48,971 nt of DNA from Pseudomonadota bacterium (GCA_018262095.1 JAGTRW010000031.1:1-48971); one strand, 5' to 3'; positions 7,911 to 16,653 are shown, numbered from the stretch's first letter. Numbers and translations: made by a program. The notes: generated by a model from the letters alone, not told the origin.

Positions 7911-8693
7911 TCAGGCCATGATGTGCACGCCGCCGTCGACATAGATGGTGCTGCCGGTCAGCCGCCGCGCGTAGGGCGTGGCGAGGAAGGCGCAGGTAAA
8001 ACCGATGTCCATGATATCGACGAGTTCGCCGAGCGGCGCGCGTTCGACCGCCTCGTTGAGCAGCAGGTCGAAGTCCTTGAGCCCCGACGCGGCGCGCGTC
8101 TTGAGCGGTCCCGGCGAGATCGGGTGCACGCGGATTCCCTGGCGGCCCAGTTCGTAGGCGAGGTAGCGGCACGACGATTCGAGCGCCGCCTTGACCGGCC
8201 CCATCACGTTGTAGTTGGGCGCGACCTCGTTGGCGCCGTGGTAACTCATCGCGAACATCGTTCCGCCTTCGCTCATCAGCGGCGCGGCCAGCCGCGCCAT
8301 ACGGATGAACGAGTGGCACGAGATGTCCATGGCCTGGGCAAAGCCCTCGGCCGAACAGTTGAGCAGGCCGCCTTGCAGGTCGGCCTTGGGCGCGAAGGCG
8401 ATCGAATGGACCAGAATGTCGAGCCGGCCCCATTGCTTGGCGATCGTCGCGAACAGCGCTTCGAGTTGGCCCGGCTGGCTGACGTCGAGCGGCATGAAGA
8501 TCGGCGCGTTCAAGTCCTTGGCGATCGGTTCGACGTAGGGTTTCGACTTTTCGTTGAGGTAGGTCAGCGCGAGATCGGCGTCGAGTTCGCGAAAGGCCTT
8601 GGCGCAGCCGTAAGCGATCGAATGCTCGTTGGCGATGCCGACCACCAGCGCTTTCTTTCCCTTGAGCAGGGGACGCGGCGTGTCAGGGGTCAT
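7911..8693 (-). CDS. fabI: Enoyl-[acyl-carrier-protein] reductase (NADH), FabI type
   Basis: A 260-residue short-chain-dehydrogenase-fold enzyme that reduces trans-2-enoyl-ACP in the last step of each fatty-acid elongation round. Visible signatures: the N-terminal nucleotide site 'ALVVGIANEHSIAYGCAKA', 'HSIAFAPKADL', and the catalytic set Y151 (SYHGA), Y161 and K168 in NYNVMGPVKAALE, the Y-x6-K spacing specific to FabI. 'SPGPLKTRAASGL' and a C-terminal 'YVDGGVHIMA' complete the fold. The ATG at 8693 is preceded by GAGGAG; an upstream in-frame ATG at 8747 would add a Pro/Ala-rich stretch without family counterpart. The substrate-loop sequence differs somewhat from E. coli FabI, so it may be a divergent paralogue. 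Confidence 0.9.
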   Translation of the reverse strand: MTPDTPRPLLKGKKALVVGIANEHSIAYGCAKAFRELDADLALTYLNEKSKPYVEPIAKDLNAPIFMPLDVSQPGQLEALFATIAKQWGRLDILVHSIAFAPKADLQGGLLNCSAEGFAQAMDISCHSFIRMARLAAPLMSEGGTMFAMSYHGANEVAPNYNVMGPVKAALESSCRYLAYELGRQGIRVHPISPGPLKTRAASGLKDFDLLLNEAVERAPLGELVDIMDIGFTCAFLATPYARRLTGSTIYVDGGVHIMA

Positions 8694-8793
8694 GATGCGT
8701 TTCTCCTCGTAAGTGGCAGGTGGTGGCGCGGCGGCGGGTTCCTGCAATCTAGCTTTTTCTCCCGGGCTCAGGAATACGCGGATGTCGGTAGCG

Positions 8794-8817
8794 CGCTTAC
8801 CTGCGGCGCGGTAAGCG
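8794..8817. terminator. 8-bp hairpin downstream of the EamA gene
   Basis: cgcttacc (8794-8801) and ggtaagcg (8810-8817) pair perfectly around an 8-base GC-rich loop, 22 bases beyond the end of the minus-strand EamA gene and ~100 bases upstream of fabI. There is no T-tract. It could be a weak terminator or an operator for fabI. Confidence 0.35.
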
Positions 8818-8838
8818 AGTCATCAATCGGGCGGGCGC

Positions 8839-9756
8839 CTAAAGCGACGCGTCGGCGCGCTGACCAAGCCAGCGATCCTTGTGGCGCGTGATATAGACGC
8901 CGGCAAAGACGAAAGCGGCGCCGGCCGCCTGCAGCGCGCCGAAGGTTTCGCCGAGCAGCAGGTAGCCGGTGATCACGGCGAACACCGGCGACAGGTTGTT
9001 GAAGATCGCCGCGCGCGAGGTGCCGATCACGCCGGTGCCCCAGATCCACAGCACGTTGGCCAGGCACAGCGCGAGCACGGCGGAGAACAGCACGCTGGTC
9101 CATGCCGCCACGGGAAGGTCGAGCCAGGCGACGCTCGTCACCTCGGGCGCCGAGACGGCGAGCAGCATGACGCTGGTGATCACCATCAGGTAGGCGGAAA
9201 CCTGATAGCTCGAGTAGCGCGCCAGCAGTTCCTTCGAGAATACCGTGTAGTACGCGTAACCGGCCTGCGCGACAAGGATGAGCAAGGTGCCCAGCAGATG
9301 GCCGCTCGACAGGCTCAGCTCGCGGCCGGCGCCGACGACGATCAGCGCGATTCCCGAAATCGAACAGACAATGCCGATGACCACCGGCCGGGTGATCGTC
9401 TCCAGGCCAAAGAGCTTGTTGAGCAGCAGCACGCTGACCGGCATCAGGCAGAGCATGAACGAGGCGTTGCCCGACGTCGTGCGCTGGATTCCTTCAGTGA
9501 AAAAGAGCTGGAAAACGAAGAAGCCGAGCGCACTGACCTGGCAGAGTTTCCAGAAGTCGGCGCGGTCGACGCGGCGGTAACTACCCGACAGCCACAGCGC
9601 GATCAGCGCGGCGACGCTGGCGACCAGCATGCGCGCGACATTGTACGGCTGCGGCGCGAGAAACTGCAGGCCGAGCTTGATGATCGGCGGGTTGATTCCC
9701 CAGATGATGGCGACCAGCAACAGGATCAGTTCGGCGAAATGGGTTTTTTTGCGCAT
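8839..9756 (-). CDS. EamA/RhaT (DMT superfamily) transporter
   Basis: 305 residues with ten predicted hydrophobic helices in two repeated halves, each an EamA domain (~8-140 and ~155-295). 'VAIIWGINPPIIKLGL' is the usual first helix and 'LSPVFAVITGYLLLGETFGALQAAGAAFVFAGVYI' contains the P-x-x-A-x-x-x-G-x-x-x-L-G-E motif of the second repeat (shown here split: LSPVFAV, LLLGE). Substrate unpredictable; family members move metabolites or drugs across the inner membrane. The open frame continues upstream to 10344, but that part overlaps creA in another frame and has no transporter character, so the ATG at 9756 is used. It follows creA by 50 bases on the same strand. Confidence 0.85.
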   Translation of the reverse strand: MRKKTHFAELILLLVAIIWGINPPIIKLGLQFLAPQPYNVARMLVASVAALIALWLSGSYRRVDRADFWKLCQVSALGFFVFQLFFTEGIQRTTSGNASFMLCLMPVSVLLLNKLFGLETITRPVVIGIVCSISGIALIVVGAGRELSLSSGHLLGTLLILVAQAGYAYYTVFSKELLARYSSYQVSAYLMVITSVMLLAVSAPEVTSVAWLDLPVAAWTSVLFSAVLALCLANVLWIWGTGVIGTSRAAIFNNLSPVFAVITGYLLLGETFGALQAAGAAFVFAGVYITRHKDRWLGQRADASL

Positions 9757-9806
9757 GGGCTCGGTTGAAGTCGGGGTGAGAATGAACTGAACTTCCGGCA
9801 GCGCTC

Positions 9807-10268
9807 TTAGCGCGTTCCCCAAGGCATCAGCGGAACGGTCGAGATGCTGTTGGCCGGCGCACCGTCGATCAGCTTGCGGCTGATCGCGAGGTAGACGAGC
9901 GTGCGGTTGGCCTCGTCCCACAGGCGGACGACGCGGGTTTCCTTGAAGAAGACCGAGGTGTCCTCGGCGAACACCGTCGCCTCCTTGGGCAGCTTGTCGG
10001 GCAGCGTGATCGGGCCGGTCTGCCGACAGGCCAGCGAGAACTGCGAAGGATCCTGCGCCAGACCAAAGCTGCCGGCCACCCCGCCGGTGCGCGCCTGGCT
10101 CACGTGGCAGGTGACGCCGGAGATTTTGGGGTCGGCGAACGACTCGACGCAGACCTTGTGGTTGGCGCCGAGCAGCTTCCATTCGGTGGTCACGCAGCCG
10201 ATTTTTTCGGCGCACGCCGCTGAACAGAAGATCGACAGCGAAACGAGCAGCGGGTATCTGAGATTCAT
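9807..10268 (-). CDS. creA: CreA family periplasmic protein
   Basis: 153 residues with a signal peptide ending around CAEKIG. The mature part matches CreA almost end to end: '[20 protein letters not shown]', '[18 protein letters not shown]', '[14 protein letters not shown]', '[15 protein letters not shown]' and C-terminal 'STVPLMPWG'. CreA is a widespread periplasmic protein of unknown role, originally noted next to the creBCD catabolite/envelope-response genes. Start at ATG 10268 gives a normal signal peptide; a TTG at 10286 would add six residues. It is divergent from msrP. Confidence 0.9.
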   Translation of the reverse strand: MNLRYPLLVSLSIFCSAACAEKIGCVTTEWKLLGANHKVCVESFADPKISGVTCHVSQARTGGVAGSFGLAQDPSQFSLACRQTGPITLPDKLPKEATVFAEDTSVFFKETRVVRLWDEANRTLVYLAISRKLIDGAPANSISTVPLMPWGTR

Positions 10269-10421
10269 CACGGGGGTCACGAGCAACGAGGCAAGGGCGA
10301 AGTATGCACTGGTCAGCGGAACAATGGCGCCAAACCGCGTTCAAACTTAGCGACGATCAGTGCGTCAGGAAGCGAGGCGGCAGCCACGGTGGTCGACGAC
10401 GAGTGCATACGGAGGCAGCAA

Positions 10422-11408
10422 ATGAACCAGCACAGCAAACCGGATCCGACGATTGTTGCCAGCCAGATCACGCCGCGCGACGTATTCGAACAGCGCCGCA
10501 CGCTGATCAGGGCAGCCGCGGCGGGCGCCTTCGGCGCGACGCTCGCGCCCTTTTTCGCGCGCAGCGCCTTGGCGCAGACGACGCCAGCTGGCTCCGGCAC
10601 CAAGCTGGCGGCGACGCGCAACGCGCAGTACGCGCTGATGGAAGCCCAATCGCGCTACAAGGACGTCACCAGCTATAACAATTTCTATGAATTCGGCACC
10701 GACAAGGCCGACCCGGCCAAGTACGCCAAGTCGCTGATCACGCGGCCGTGGACGCTTGCCGTCGAGGGGCTGGTCAAGAAACCCAAGGTTTATGATATCG
10801 ACGAACTGCTCAAATTGGCGCCGCTCGAAGAGCGCATCTACCGCTTGCGCTGCGTCGAGGGCTGGTCGATGGTGATCCCCTGGATCGGTTTTTCGCTCGC
10901 CGAACTGATCCGTCGCGTCGAACCGACCGGCAGCGCCAAATACGTCGAATTCGTGAGCCTCGCCGACAAGAAGCAGATGCCCGGCCTCGCTGTCCCGGTG
11001 CTCGACTGGCCGTACGTCGAGGGATTGCGCCTCGACGAGGCGATGCATCCGCTGACGCTGCTCACCTTCGGCCTCTACGGCGAGGTGCTGCCCAAGCAGA
11101 ACGGCGCGCCGGTGCGCATCACCGTTCCCTGGAAGTACGGCTTCAAGAGCGCCAAATCGATCGTCCGCATCCGTTTCACCGAGACCGAACCGAAGACCAG
11201 CTGGCACGTCTCGGCGCCGACCGAGTACGGCTTTTATTCGAACGTCAATCCGGGCGTCGATCACCCGCGCTGGAGCCAGTTTTCCGAACATCGCATCGGC
11301 GAAGGCGCCAGCCTGTTCACGCCGACGCGCAAGACGCTGATGTTCAACGGCTATGGTGAGCAGGTGGCGTCGCTTTACGCCGGCATGGACCTCAAGAAAT
11401 TCTTCTGA
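10422..11408 (+). CDS. msrP: MsrP, periplasmic methionine-sulfoxide reductase catalytic subunit (molybdopterin)
   Basis: 328 residues. A twin-arginine signal ([20 protein letters not shown], cleavage after ALAQ) directs folded export with the molybdenum cofactor. The molybdopterin oxidoreductase domain follows, with the Mo-ligating Cys at ~144 in '[17 protein letters not shown]', and '[19 protein letters not shown]' near the C-terminus. The enzyme repairs oxidised methionines in periplasmic proteins using electrons from MsrQ. The start ATG follows GGAGGCAGCAA. The msrQ gene starts 20 bases downstream, so they form an operon. Length and order match the family (YedY/YedZ). Confidence 0.95.
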   Translation: MNQHSKPDPTIVASQITPRDVFEQRRTLIRAAAAGAFGATLAPFFARSALAQTTPAGSGTKLAATRNAQYALMEAQSRYKDVTSYNNFYEFGTDKADPAKYAKSLITRPWTLAVEGLVKKPKVYDIDELLKLAPLEERIYRLRCVEGWSMVIPWIGFSLAELIRRVEPTGSAKYVEFVSLADKKQMPGLAVPVLDWPYVEGLRLDEAMHPLTLLTFGLYGEVLPKQNGAPVRITVPWKYGFKSAKSIVRIRFTETEPKTSWHVSAPTEYGFYSNVNPGVDHPRWSQFSEHRIGEGASLFTPTRKTLMFNGYGEQVASLYAGMDLKKFF

Positions 11409-11428
11409 GCGCGCTTCGTCAGCACGGC

Positions 11429-12049
11429 ATGCCGGTCTGGCTTCGCTTTGGCGTCTTTGTCGCCAGCCTGGCGCCGCTCGCGCGCCTGGTCTGGCTCGGC
11501 AACCATGACGGCCTCTCAGCCAATCCGCTCGAATTCGTCACCCGCTCGACCGGCACCTGGGCGCTCGTCTTCCTCTGCCTGACGCTCTCGATCACGCCGC
11601 TGCGGCGCCTGACCGGCCAGCCGCAGTGGCTCAAGTTGCGGCGAATGCTCGGCCTCTACTGCTTCTTCTACGCGCTGCTGCATTTTTCGATCTGGTTCTG
11701 GATCGACCACAACCTCGATCCGGGGCAGATGTGGGCCGACGTCGTCAAGCGCCCTTTCATCGCCGCCGGCTTCACCGCCTTCGTGCTGCTGCTGCCGCTC
11801 GCCGCAACCTCGACGCGCGCCATGATGCGCCGCTTGGGCGTCAATTGGCTGCGCCTGCACCGGCTGATCTACCTGATCGCGATCGCCGCGATCCTGCACT
11901 ACTGGTGGCACAAGGCGGGAAAGAACGACTTTGGCACGGTGCGCATCTACGCCGCGGTGGTCGCCGCGCTGCTCGGCATCCGGCTGTGGTGGGCGGTCAA
12001 AAGCGTTTTGAAGAAAGTGGCGAACAAGCGATCCGCTGATTGCGTTTAA
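11429..12049 (+). CDS. msrQ: MsrQ, heme-binding membrane subunit of the MsrPQ system
   Basis: 206 residues, about six transmembrane helices of the ferric-reductase-like (YedZ) fold. It has histidines in TM segments suited to heme ligation ('FFYALLHFSIWFWIDH', 'RLHRLIYLIAIAAILHYWW') and the family segment 'ITPLRRLTG...LKLRRMLGLY'. MsrQ passes electrons from the quinone pool or a flavin reductase to periplasmic MsrP. Located 20 bases behind msrP. The stop lies inside the loop of the 12020-12059 hairpin, a likely end of the operon. Confidence 0.93.
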   Translation: MPVWLRFGVFVASLAPLARLVWLGNHDGLSANPLEFVTRSTGTWALVFLCLTLSITPLRRLTGQPQWLKLRRMLGLYCFFYALLHFSIWFWIDHNLDPGQMWADVVKRPFIAAGFTAFVLLLPLAATSTRAMMRRLGVNWLRLHRLIYLIAIAAILHYWWHKAGKNDFGTVRIYAAVVAALLGIRLWWAVKSVLKKVANKRSADCV

Positions 12050-12059
12050 GCTTGTTCGC
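12020..12059 (+). terminator. 10-bp inverted repeat across the msrQ stop
   Basis: gcgaacaagc (12020-12029) pairs exactly with gcttgttcgc (12050-12059); the 20-base loop contains the msrQ stop codon. It is only weakly followed by Ts, so it may stabilise the mRNA end rather than act as a classic terminator. Confidence 0.45.
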
Positions 12060-12085
12060 AACGCCATTGCTGGTAGACTTTCGGC

Positions 12086-12322
12086 ATGCCGACCTTGCTC
12101 TGTGTTCTTGGCTTCCGGTTTTTCTTCTTCAGCGGAGAAGGGGCTGAGCCGCCGCATGTACACGTCGAGCATGGCGACAAGGTCGCAAAATACTGGTTGA
12201 ATCCGGTCACGCTGGCCATGTCTGAAGGTTTCAGGAGTCATGAATTGACACGAGTTCGAGCACTCGTCATCGAACATCGGGAATTCTTTTTGGAGAAGTG
12301 GAATGAGCACTTTGGCGCTTAA
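12086..12322 (+). CDS. DUF4160 family small protein
   Basis: 78 residues; recognised by 'GFRFFFFSGEGAEPPHVHVE', the conserved F-F-x-x-E-x-x-x-PPHVHV core of DUF4160, and by a helical C-terminal half. Function unknown. In many bacteria it is paired with a DUF2442 gene, as here, where the frames overlap by 20 bases. The pair is often listed among toxin-antitoxin-like or mobile accessory modules, but biochemical proof is not known to me. A TAGACT hexamer at 12074-12079 with TTGTTC 16 bases upstream could be a promoter, but it would leave almost no leader. Confidence 0.85.
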   Translation: MPTLLCVLGFRFFFFSGEGAEPPHVHVEHGDKVAKYWLNPVTLAMSEGFRSHELTRVRALVIEHREFFLEKWNEHFGA

Positions 12323-12545
12323 GCTCGACGCCCACGCCATTGACGTTTCGATCGACGACAACGCGCTGCATTTCGTCCTGGTTGACGGCCGGGAAATTTC
12401 CGCGCCACTTGAATGGTTCCCGCGTCTGCGCGATGCTTCCCGTGCTCAGCGTCTCAACTGGCGTTTGATCGGCAAGGGGGTCGGCGTACATTGGCCTGAA
12501 ATCGACGAGGATATTGCGGTGAGTACCTTGATGGATAGCCGTTAA
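12303..12545 (+). CDS. DUF2442 family small protein
   Basis: 80 residues. The 'LHFVLVDGREISAPLEWFPRL' segment is the typical DUF2442 core (a short beta-hairpin with V-D-G-R-x-I-x-x-P-L-x-W-(Y/F)-P-R-L), and 'GVGVHWPEIDEDI' is the conserved tail. A strong GGAGAAGTGGA ribosome site lies inside the end of the DUF4160 gene, which it overlaps by 20 bases. Role unknown; probably acts with its partner. Confidence 0.88.
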   Translation: MSTLALKLDAHAIDVSIDDNALHFVLVDGREISAPLEWFPRLRDASRAQRLNWRLIGKGVGVHWPEIDEDIAVSTLMDSR

Positions 12546-12571
12546 TCCATGCCAGGTGCGTTGCCGGTGGT

Positions 12572-13285
12572 ATGCGCATGACCCCAATCCCGTTTGACGT
12601 CCCGTTTCCCGGTCGGCTCATCAAGGCCGACCATCTGGCTGGCCGCGCGAAGCTGCCGGCGCTGCTGATCCACGGCGCCGGACAGAGCGAGCGTGGGCGT
12701 TTCGCGCCGCTACGCAGCGCCTTGCTCCGGCGCGGCATAGCGTCGACCGCGTTCGACTGCGTCGGCCACGGCCAGACCGGCGGGTTGCTCTGTGCGTCGT
12801 CGCTCGCCAGTCGCACGCGCCAGGCCGCTGCCGTCGCCGACGCGCGACACGGCGCGTCGCCGCTGGCGGTCGTCGGCACCAGCATGGGCGCCTACAACGC
12901 GATCAAGCTGCTCGAGGCGCGCCAGGTCGAGTCGCTGGTGCTGGTCGTCCCCGGCGTCTATACGCCGGCCGCCTACGAATTGCCGTTTGACGCCGGATTC
13001 TCGGCAGTGATCAGAGCGCAGCGCAGCTGGGAGGCGACCGACGCCTGGGACATCGTTGGCCGATTCACCGGCAGATTGCTGGTGATCGCCGCGCAGAACG
13101 ATACGGTGATCCCGCCCGAAATCCCCTGGCGGCTGGTCGAGGCGGCAGGCAAAGCGTCGTGGCGCCAGTTGCACGTCGTCGCCGACGCGCAGCACAACCG
13201 GCTGTTCTCGCTGCTCGCCGAACGGCCGGCGGCTTTCGCCGAGACCATTGAACTGATCTTCGCCTGCCTGGCGCCGACCGTCTGA
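12572..13285 (+). CDS. Alpha/beta hydrolase
   Basis: 237 residues with the alpha/beta-hydrolase order: oxyanion-hole region 'LLIHGAGQSERG' (~31-42), nucleophile elbow GTSMGA (Ser104), an acid on the strand 'LLVIAAQNDTVIPP' (~D177) and a late histidine in 'DAQHNRLFSLL'. The lid is small. Probably a cytoplasmic esterase or peptidase-like hydrolase; substrate cannot be inferred. It begins 26 bases after the DUF2442 gene, so it may be read through from that pair, although the functions look unrelated. Confidence 0.8.
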   Translation: MRMTPIPFDVPFPGRLIKADHLAGRAKLPALLIHGAGQSERGRFAPLRSALLRRGIASTAFDCVGHGQTGGLLCASSLASRTRQAAAVADARHGASPLAVVGTSMGAYNAIKLLEARQVESLVLVVPGVYTPAAYELPFDAGFSAVIRAQRSWEATDAWDIVGRFTGRLLVIAAQNDTVIPPEIPWRLVEAAGKASWRQLHVVADAQHNRLFSLLAERPAAFAETIELIFACLAPTV

Positions 13286-13306
13286 GCTTGGCTCGCCAAC
13301 GCTTGG

Positions 13307-13335
13307 TTGCTGGCGATCAGCCATTCCACTAGACT
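13307..13335 (+). promoter_or_regulatory. Candidate sigma-70 promoter for the Bug-type binding protein
   Basis: TTGCTG (13307-13312), a 17-base spacer and TAGACT (13330-13335). Predicted start near 13342 would give a ~35-base leader carrying GAGGAG before the ATG at 13377. Both hexamers are partial matches. Confidence 0.4.
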
Positions 13336-13376
13336 GGCCGCTCGCCGTATCAATGCCGACCTGAGGAGACAACGTC

Positions 13377-14351
13377 ATGACGATGTTCAGCCGAATCAAG
13401 TGTTTGACGGGCGCGCTATGCGCCGTTTGGTGTTGCGTCGCTGTGGCGCAATCCTGGCCGACCAAACCGGTGACGATCGTCGTCCCGTGGCCGCCCGGCG
13501 GCCCGTCGGACATCGTTGCGCGGCCGATGTCGAAGGGCTTCTCCGAAGCGTTCGGCAAGCCGTTCGTGATCGACAACCGCGGCGGTGCCGGCGGCAATAT
13601 CGGCAGCGAATACGCGGCCAAATCCAATCCCGACGGTCACACGCTGCTGATCACCTCGGGCGGGCCGATCGTCATCAACCCGCACGTCTACACCAAGATG
13701 ACCTACGATCCGCGCAAGGACCTGGTGCCGATCACCAACCTGCTGCGCGTTCCGGTGGTGCTGGCGGTCAACCCGGCGGTGCCGGCCAAGAATCTGGCTG
13801 AGCTGATCGCCTACATCAAGGCGCAGGACGGCAAGGCGCCCTGGGCCTCGGCGGGCAACGGCACGCCGCAGCACATGACCGGCGAACTGTTTCGCACCAC
13901 CGCCAAGCTCGACATGATGCACGTGCCGTACAAGGGATCGGCGCCGGCGATCGCCGATCTGATGGGCGGTCACGTCGCGATGATGTTCGACACGACCATC
14001 GCCATCGTTCCGCAGATCAAGGCCGGCAAGGTGCGCGCGATCGCCGTCAGCGGTGTCAAGCGCTCGCCGCAATTGCCCGACGTGCCGACTTTCGCCGAGG
14101 CCGGTCTGGCCGGCGTCGAGTCGTACGGCTGGTATGGTTTGTTCGCGCCGGCCAAGACGCCCAAGGAGATTGTCGCCAGGATCAACGAGGCGGCGCTCAA
14201 GTACATGAAGACCCCGGAGTTCCAGAAAGTGCTCGCCGACACGGGGTCGGATTACGTCGGCGATACGCCCGAGAATTTCGCCGCCTTCGTCAAGTCCGAG
14301 AACGTCAAATGGGCGCGGGTCGCCAAGGAAACGGGCGCCACGCTCGATTGA
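13377..14351 (+). CDS. Tripartite tricarboxylate transporter substrate-binding protein (Bug/TctC family)
   Basis: 324 residues with a signal peptide (to VAVAQSWP). Family hallmarks: 'WPTKPVTIVVPWPPGGPSDIVAR' at the mature N-terminus (given as WPTKPVTIVVP then PPGGPSD), 'NRGGAGGNIGSEYAA', 'VPYKGSAPAIADLMGGH' and 'LPDVPTFAEAG'. These periplasmic proteins bind carboxylated solutes such as dicarboxylates or aromatic acids. No TctA/TctB membrane genes are adjacent, which is common for Bug proteins in betaproteobacteria, many of which are orphans. It is transcribed alone and is convergent with the DUF3014 gene. Confidence 0.9.
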   Translation: MTMFSRIKCLTGALCAVWCCVAVAQSWPTKPVTIVVPWPPGGPSDIVARPMSKGFSEAFGKPFVIDNRGGAGGNIGSEYAAKSNPDGHTLLITSGGPIVINPHVYTKMTYDPRKDLVPITNLLRVPVVLAVNPAVPAKNLAELIAYIKAQDGKAPWASAGNGTPQHMTGELFRTTAKLDMMHVPYKGSAPAIADLMGGHVAMMFDTTIAIVPQIKAGKVRAIAVSGVKRSPQLPDVPTFAEAGLAGVESYGWYGLFAPAKTPKEIVARINEAALKYMKTPEFQKVLADTGSDYVGDTPENFAAFVKSENVKWARVAKETGATLD

Positions 14352-14354
14352 CCG

Positions 14355-14388
14355 CAGCGCGCCATCCGCCTCGGCGGGCGGCGCGCTG
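14355..14388. terminator. GC-rich hairpin between convergent genes
   Basis: cagcgcgcc (14355-14363) pairs with ggcgcgctg (14380-14388), and an inner ccgc/gcgg stem extends it. It lies in the 45-base gap between the Bug gene and the DUF3014 gene. No T-tract, but position and stability suggest a bidirectional transcription end. Confidence 0.5.
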
Positions 14389-14396
14389 AGAACGAG

Positions 14397-15203
14397 CTAC
14401 GAGCTTTCTGCGCCGCGCGCCACCAGGCGACGGACTTCTTTGAGTTTGGCCTTGAGCGCGCCGGCATTGGCGGCGCCGATGCGCATCATGATCTTCTGGC
14501 CGGACGAGCGTGCTTGCAGTTCGGCGTCGGCATACTCGTAGAGCACCTTCGGCTGGACCAGCAGGGCGCCTGGCTCGAGGTCGGGGGCGGCGAGCAAATC
14601 GTCGATCGCCGCGACCAGGCGATCGTTGAAATACGCCTTGGGATAACCCAGTTGCGCGTAGGCGCGCTGAAACTGCGGGTAAAACTCGCGATAGAGCGCA
14701 ACCAGTTTGGCGCTATCGACCGCGGCGATGAGCTGCACAGTGGCCGTATAGCGTTTCGCATTGCTCGCGTCGATCGCCAGCGTCTCGCCGCTGCCGGCGG
14801 TCGCGAAAGCGCCCGGCATCCGCTTGAGCGGTACCAGTGAAGCGGGCAGGTGCTGGCGCGGCAGATTGTCGACGGTGACTACAATACGGCGGATCAGTTC
14901 GTCGGGAACGACGAGCGCCAGCAATTTCTTGCCCAAGACCTTGGCCAGCGCCTTGGCGAGCGCGACATCGGCCTTTCCGGGTTCGAGCAGCGGCTCGGTC
15001 GCCGGCTCGGCTTCAAGCGGATGGGCGATCACCGGCTCGGCTACCGGGGCCACCGCCTCGGGCGGTTTGCGTGCGACCGGTACCGGCGCGGTGAATACCG
15101 GCGCCGGCGCGGGCGGTTCGGCGTCGCGTTGCAACAGCAGATAGCCGCCGAGCACGGCGCCGAGCAGCGCGATGGCGACAAACACCCCGATTTTTCTTGG
15201 CAT
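14397..15203 (-). CDS. DUF3014 domain protein, membrane-anchored
   Basis: 268 residues. A single N-terminal TM helix (~4-22, 'GVFVAIALLGAVLGGYLLL') is followed by a Pro/Ala/Glu-rich linker (~25-85) and a DUF3014-like globular domain. Family features are 'RRIVVTVDNLPRQHLP', 'FYPQFQRAYAQLGYPKAYFNDRL' and 'QPKVLYEYADAELQARSSGQKIMMRIG'. The layout suggests an inner-membrane anchor with a periplasmic domain. Function unknown. ATG 15203 is used because GGGAGAATCGATC precedes it; an ATG twelve codons upstream has no such site. Confidence 0.8.
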   Translation of the reverse strand: MPRKIGVFVAIALLGAVLGGYLLLQRDAEPPAPAPVFTAPVPVARKPPEAVAPVAEPVIAHPLEAEPATEPLLEPGKADVALAKALAKVLGKKLLALVVPDELIRRIVVTVDNLPRQHLPASLVPLKRMPGAFATAGSGETLAIDASNAKRYTATVQLIAAVDSAKLVALYREFYPQFQRAYAQLGYPKAYFNDRLVAAIDDLLAAPDLEPGALLVQPKVLYEYADAELQARSSGQKIMMRIGAANAGALKAKLKEVRRLVARGAESS

Positions 15204-15357
15204 GATCGATTCTCCCGTGGCCGCGTTCGATGAATTCAACGTTCGAATCGCTGGCGATGCGAAGATGATACGCCGGTGTCACGCGGCGGGTCGATCGCGA
15301 CTCGATTGGCGCGCAGGCTCGCGGCGAGCCAAATGGCCGCGGCCGGGGTGCAGCGCT

Positions 15358-15363
15358 TATAAT
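15358..15363 (+). promoter_or_regulatory. Perfect -10 hexamer (TATAAT) upstream of the MFS gene
   Basis: TATAAT stands in a GC-rich intergenic region 110 bases before the MFS start. The expected -35 position has no recognisable TTGACA-like hexamer, so an activator may be needed or the match may be chance. Confidence 0.4.
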
Positions 15364-15472
15364 GCCGCAGGTCCGCGCCGATGAGGGCCATCAGCGTTCG
15401 GCTTTGGCCGACGCCCCGCTGCTGCGGACAATCGCTGTTCGTCGCGCTCGGCGCCAACGAAGCCGCTGGAAC

Positions 15473-16633
15473 ATGAACTCCACTATCCGCTTGAACCGAT
15501 CTTTGGCGCGCGCTATCGCCGTCCAGGTGTGCATCCACGCGTGCATGTCGGCGATCCGCATGGCGGCGCCGTTGCTGGCGCTGCGCCAGGGTCACAGCCC
15601 GGCGGCGGTGGGCGTGCTGCTGGCGCTGTTTTCGCTGCCGCAGGCTTTCCTGTCCTTGCCCGCCGGGCGCTACGCCGACCGCCACAGCCTCAAGCGACCG
15701 GTCGTCATCTGCGTCGGCTTCAGCGTCTTTGGCGCCGCGCTGGCGGCGCTGTGGCCGGTCTTTCCGGCGCTCTGCATCGCCGCCCTGGCGAGCGGCGGAG
15801 CGACCGCCGCGGCGCTGATCGCCGTGCAGCGTCAGGTCAGCCGGATGGCCAGCAACACGACTGAACTCAGGCAGGTTTTCAGCTGGCTGGCGATCGCGCC
15901 GTCGATCGCCAATTTCATCGGTCCCTTCGCCGCCGGACTGCTGATCGACCACGCCGGCTTTCGTTGCGCCTTCGCGGTGATGGCGGTGCTGCCGCTCGCC
16001 TCGTGGTATTGGGTGCGCCATACGCCCGAGCTGGCGCGACAGGATAGACCGGCCGGGCCGGCCAGCAAGGGGGTTTGGGATCTGCTCGCCTTGCCGCAGA
16101 TGCGCCGCTTGCTGCTGATCAACTGGCTTCTCGCGTCGTGCTGGGACGTGCACACTTTCGTCTTGCCGATGCTCGGCCATGAGCGCGGCCTGTCCGCATC
16201 GGCGATCGGAACGATTCTTGGCGTCTTTGCCGTGGCCACCACGCTGGTGCGCCTGGCCATGCCGATGATCGCCGCGCGCCTGCGCGAGTGGGCGGTCATC
16301 GCCGTTGCGCTGGGCTCGACGGCGGTGCTGTTCGGCGTCTATCCGCTGTTGCATTCGCCGCTGGCGATGGGGTTCTGCTCGCTGCTGCTCGGCTTTTCGC
16401 TCGGTTCGGTGCAGCCGATGATCCTGAGCTCGATGCACCAGATCACGCCCGAGCATCGTCAGGGCGAAGCCATGGGGCTGCGCATGCTGTCGCTCACCGC
16501 ATCGGGAATCGTGATGCCGATGCTGTTCGGCGCGACCGGTGCGTTCGGCGGCGTCGCCAGCGTTTTCTGGGCGGTCGGCGCGGTCGTCGCCGGCGGGACG
16601 CACGCGGCGTGGGGGCTCAAAGCCAAGAAATGA
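15473..16633 (+). CDS. Major facilitator superfamily transporter
   Basis: 386 residues with about twelve hydrophobic helices. The cytoplasmic loop between TM2 and TM3 carries the MFS motif 'LPAGRYADRHSLKRPV' (G-x-x-x-D-R-x-x-x-K/R). The order and length fit a drug:H+ or sugar-efflux type 12-TM carrier, but the substrate is unknown. The ATG at 15473 is chosen because the preceding 37 in-frame codons are Arg-rich and non-hydrophobic. It stands alone, divergent from the DUF3014 gene. Confidence 0.85.
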   Translation: MNSTIRLNRSLARAIAVQVCIHACMSAIRMAAPLLALRQGHSPAAVGVLLALFSLPQAFLSLPAGRYADRHSLKRPVVICVGFSVFGAALAALWPVFPALCIAALASGGATAAALIAVQRQVSRMASNTTELRQVFSWLAIAPSIANFIGPFAAGLLIDHAGFRCAFAVMAVLPLASWYWVRHTPELARQDRPAGPASKGVWDLLALPQMRRLLLINWLLASCWDVHTFVLPMLGHERGLSASAIGTILGVFAVATTLVRLAMPMIAARLREWAVIAVALGSTAVLFGVYPLLHSPLAMGFCSLLLGFSLGSVQPMILSSMHQITPEHRQGEAMGLRMLSLTASGIVMPMLFGATGAFGGVASVFWAVGAVVAGGTHAAWGLKAKK

Positions 16634-16653
16634 TTGCGATCCGATTTCCATGA

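Noticed and set aside
9757-10344. N-terminal extension of the EamA frame
   Set aside because: Overlaps creA in another frame; no transporter character before the ATG at 9756.
12052-12079. Promoter for the DUF4160 gene (TTGTTC-16-TAGACT)
   Set aside because: It would leave almost no leader and no ribosome site before the ATG; too weak to list separately.
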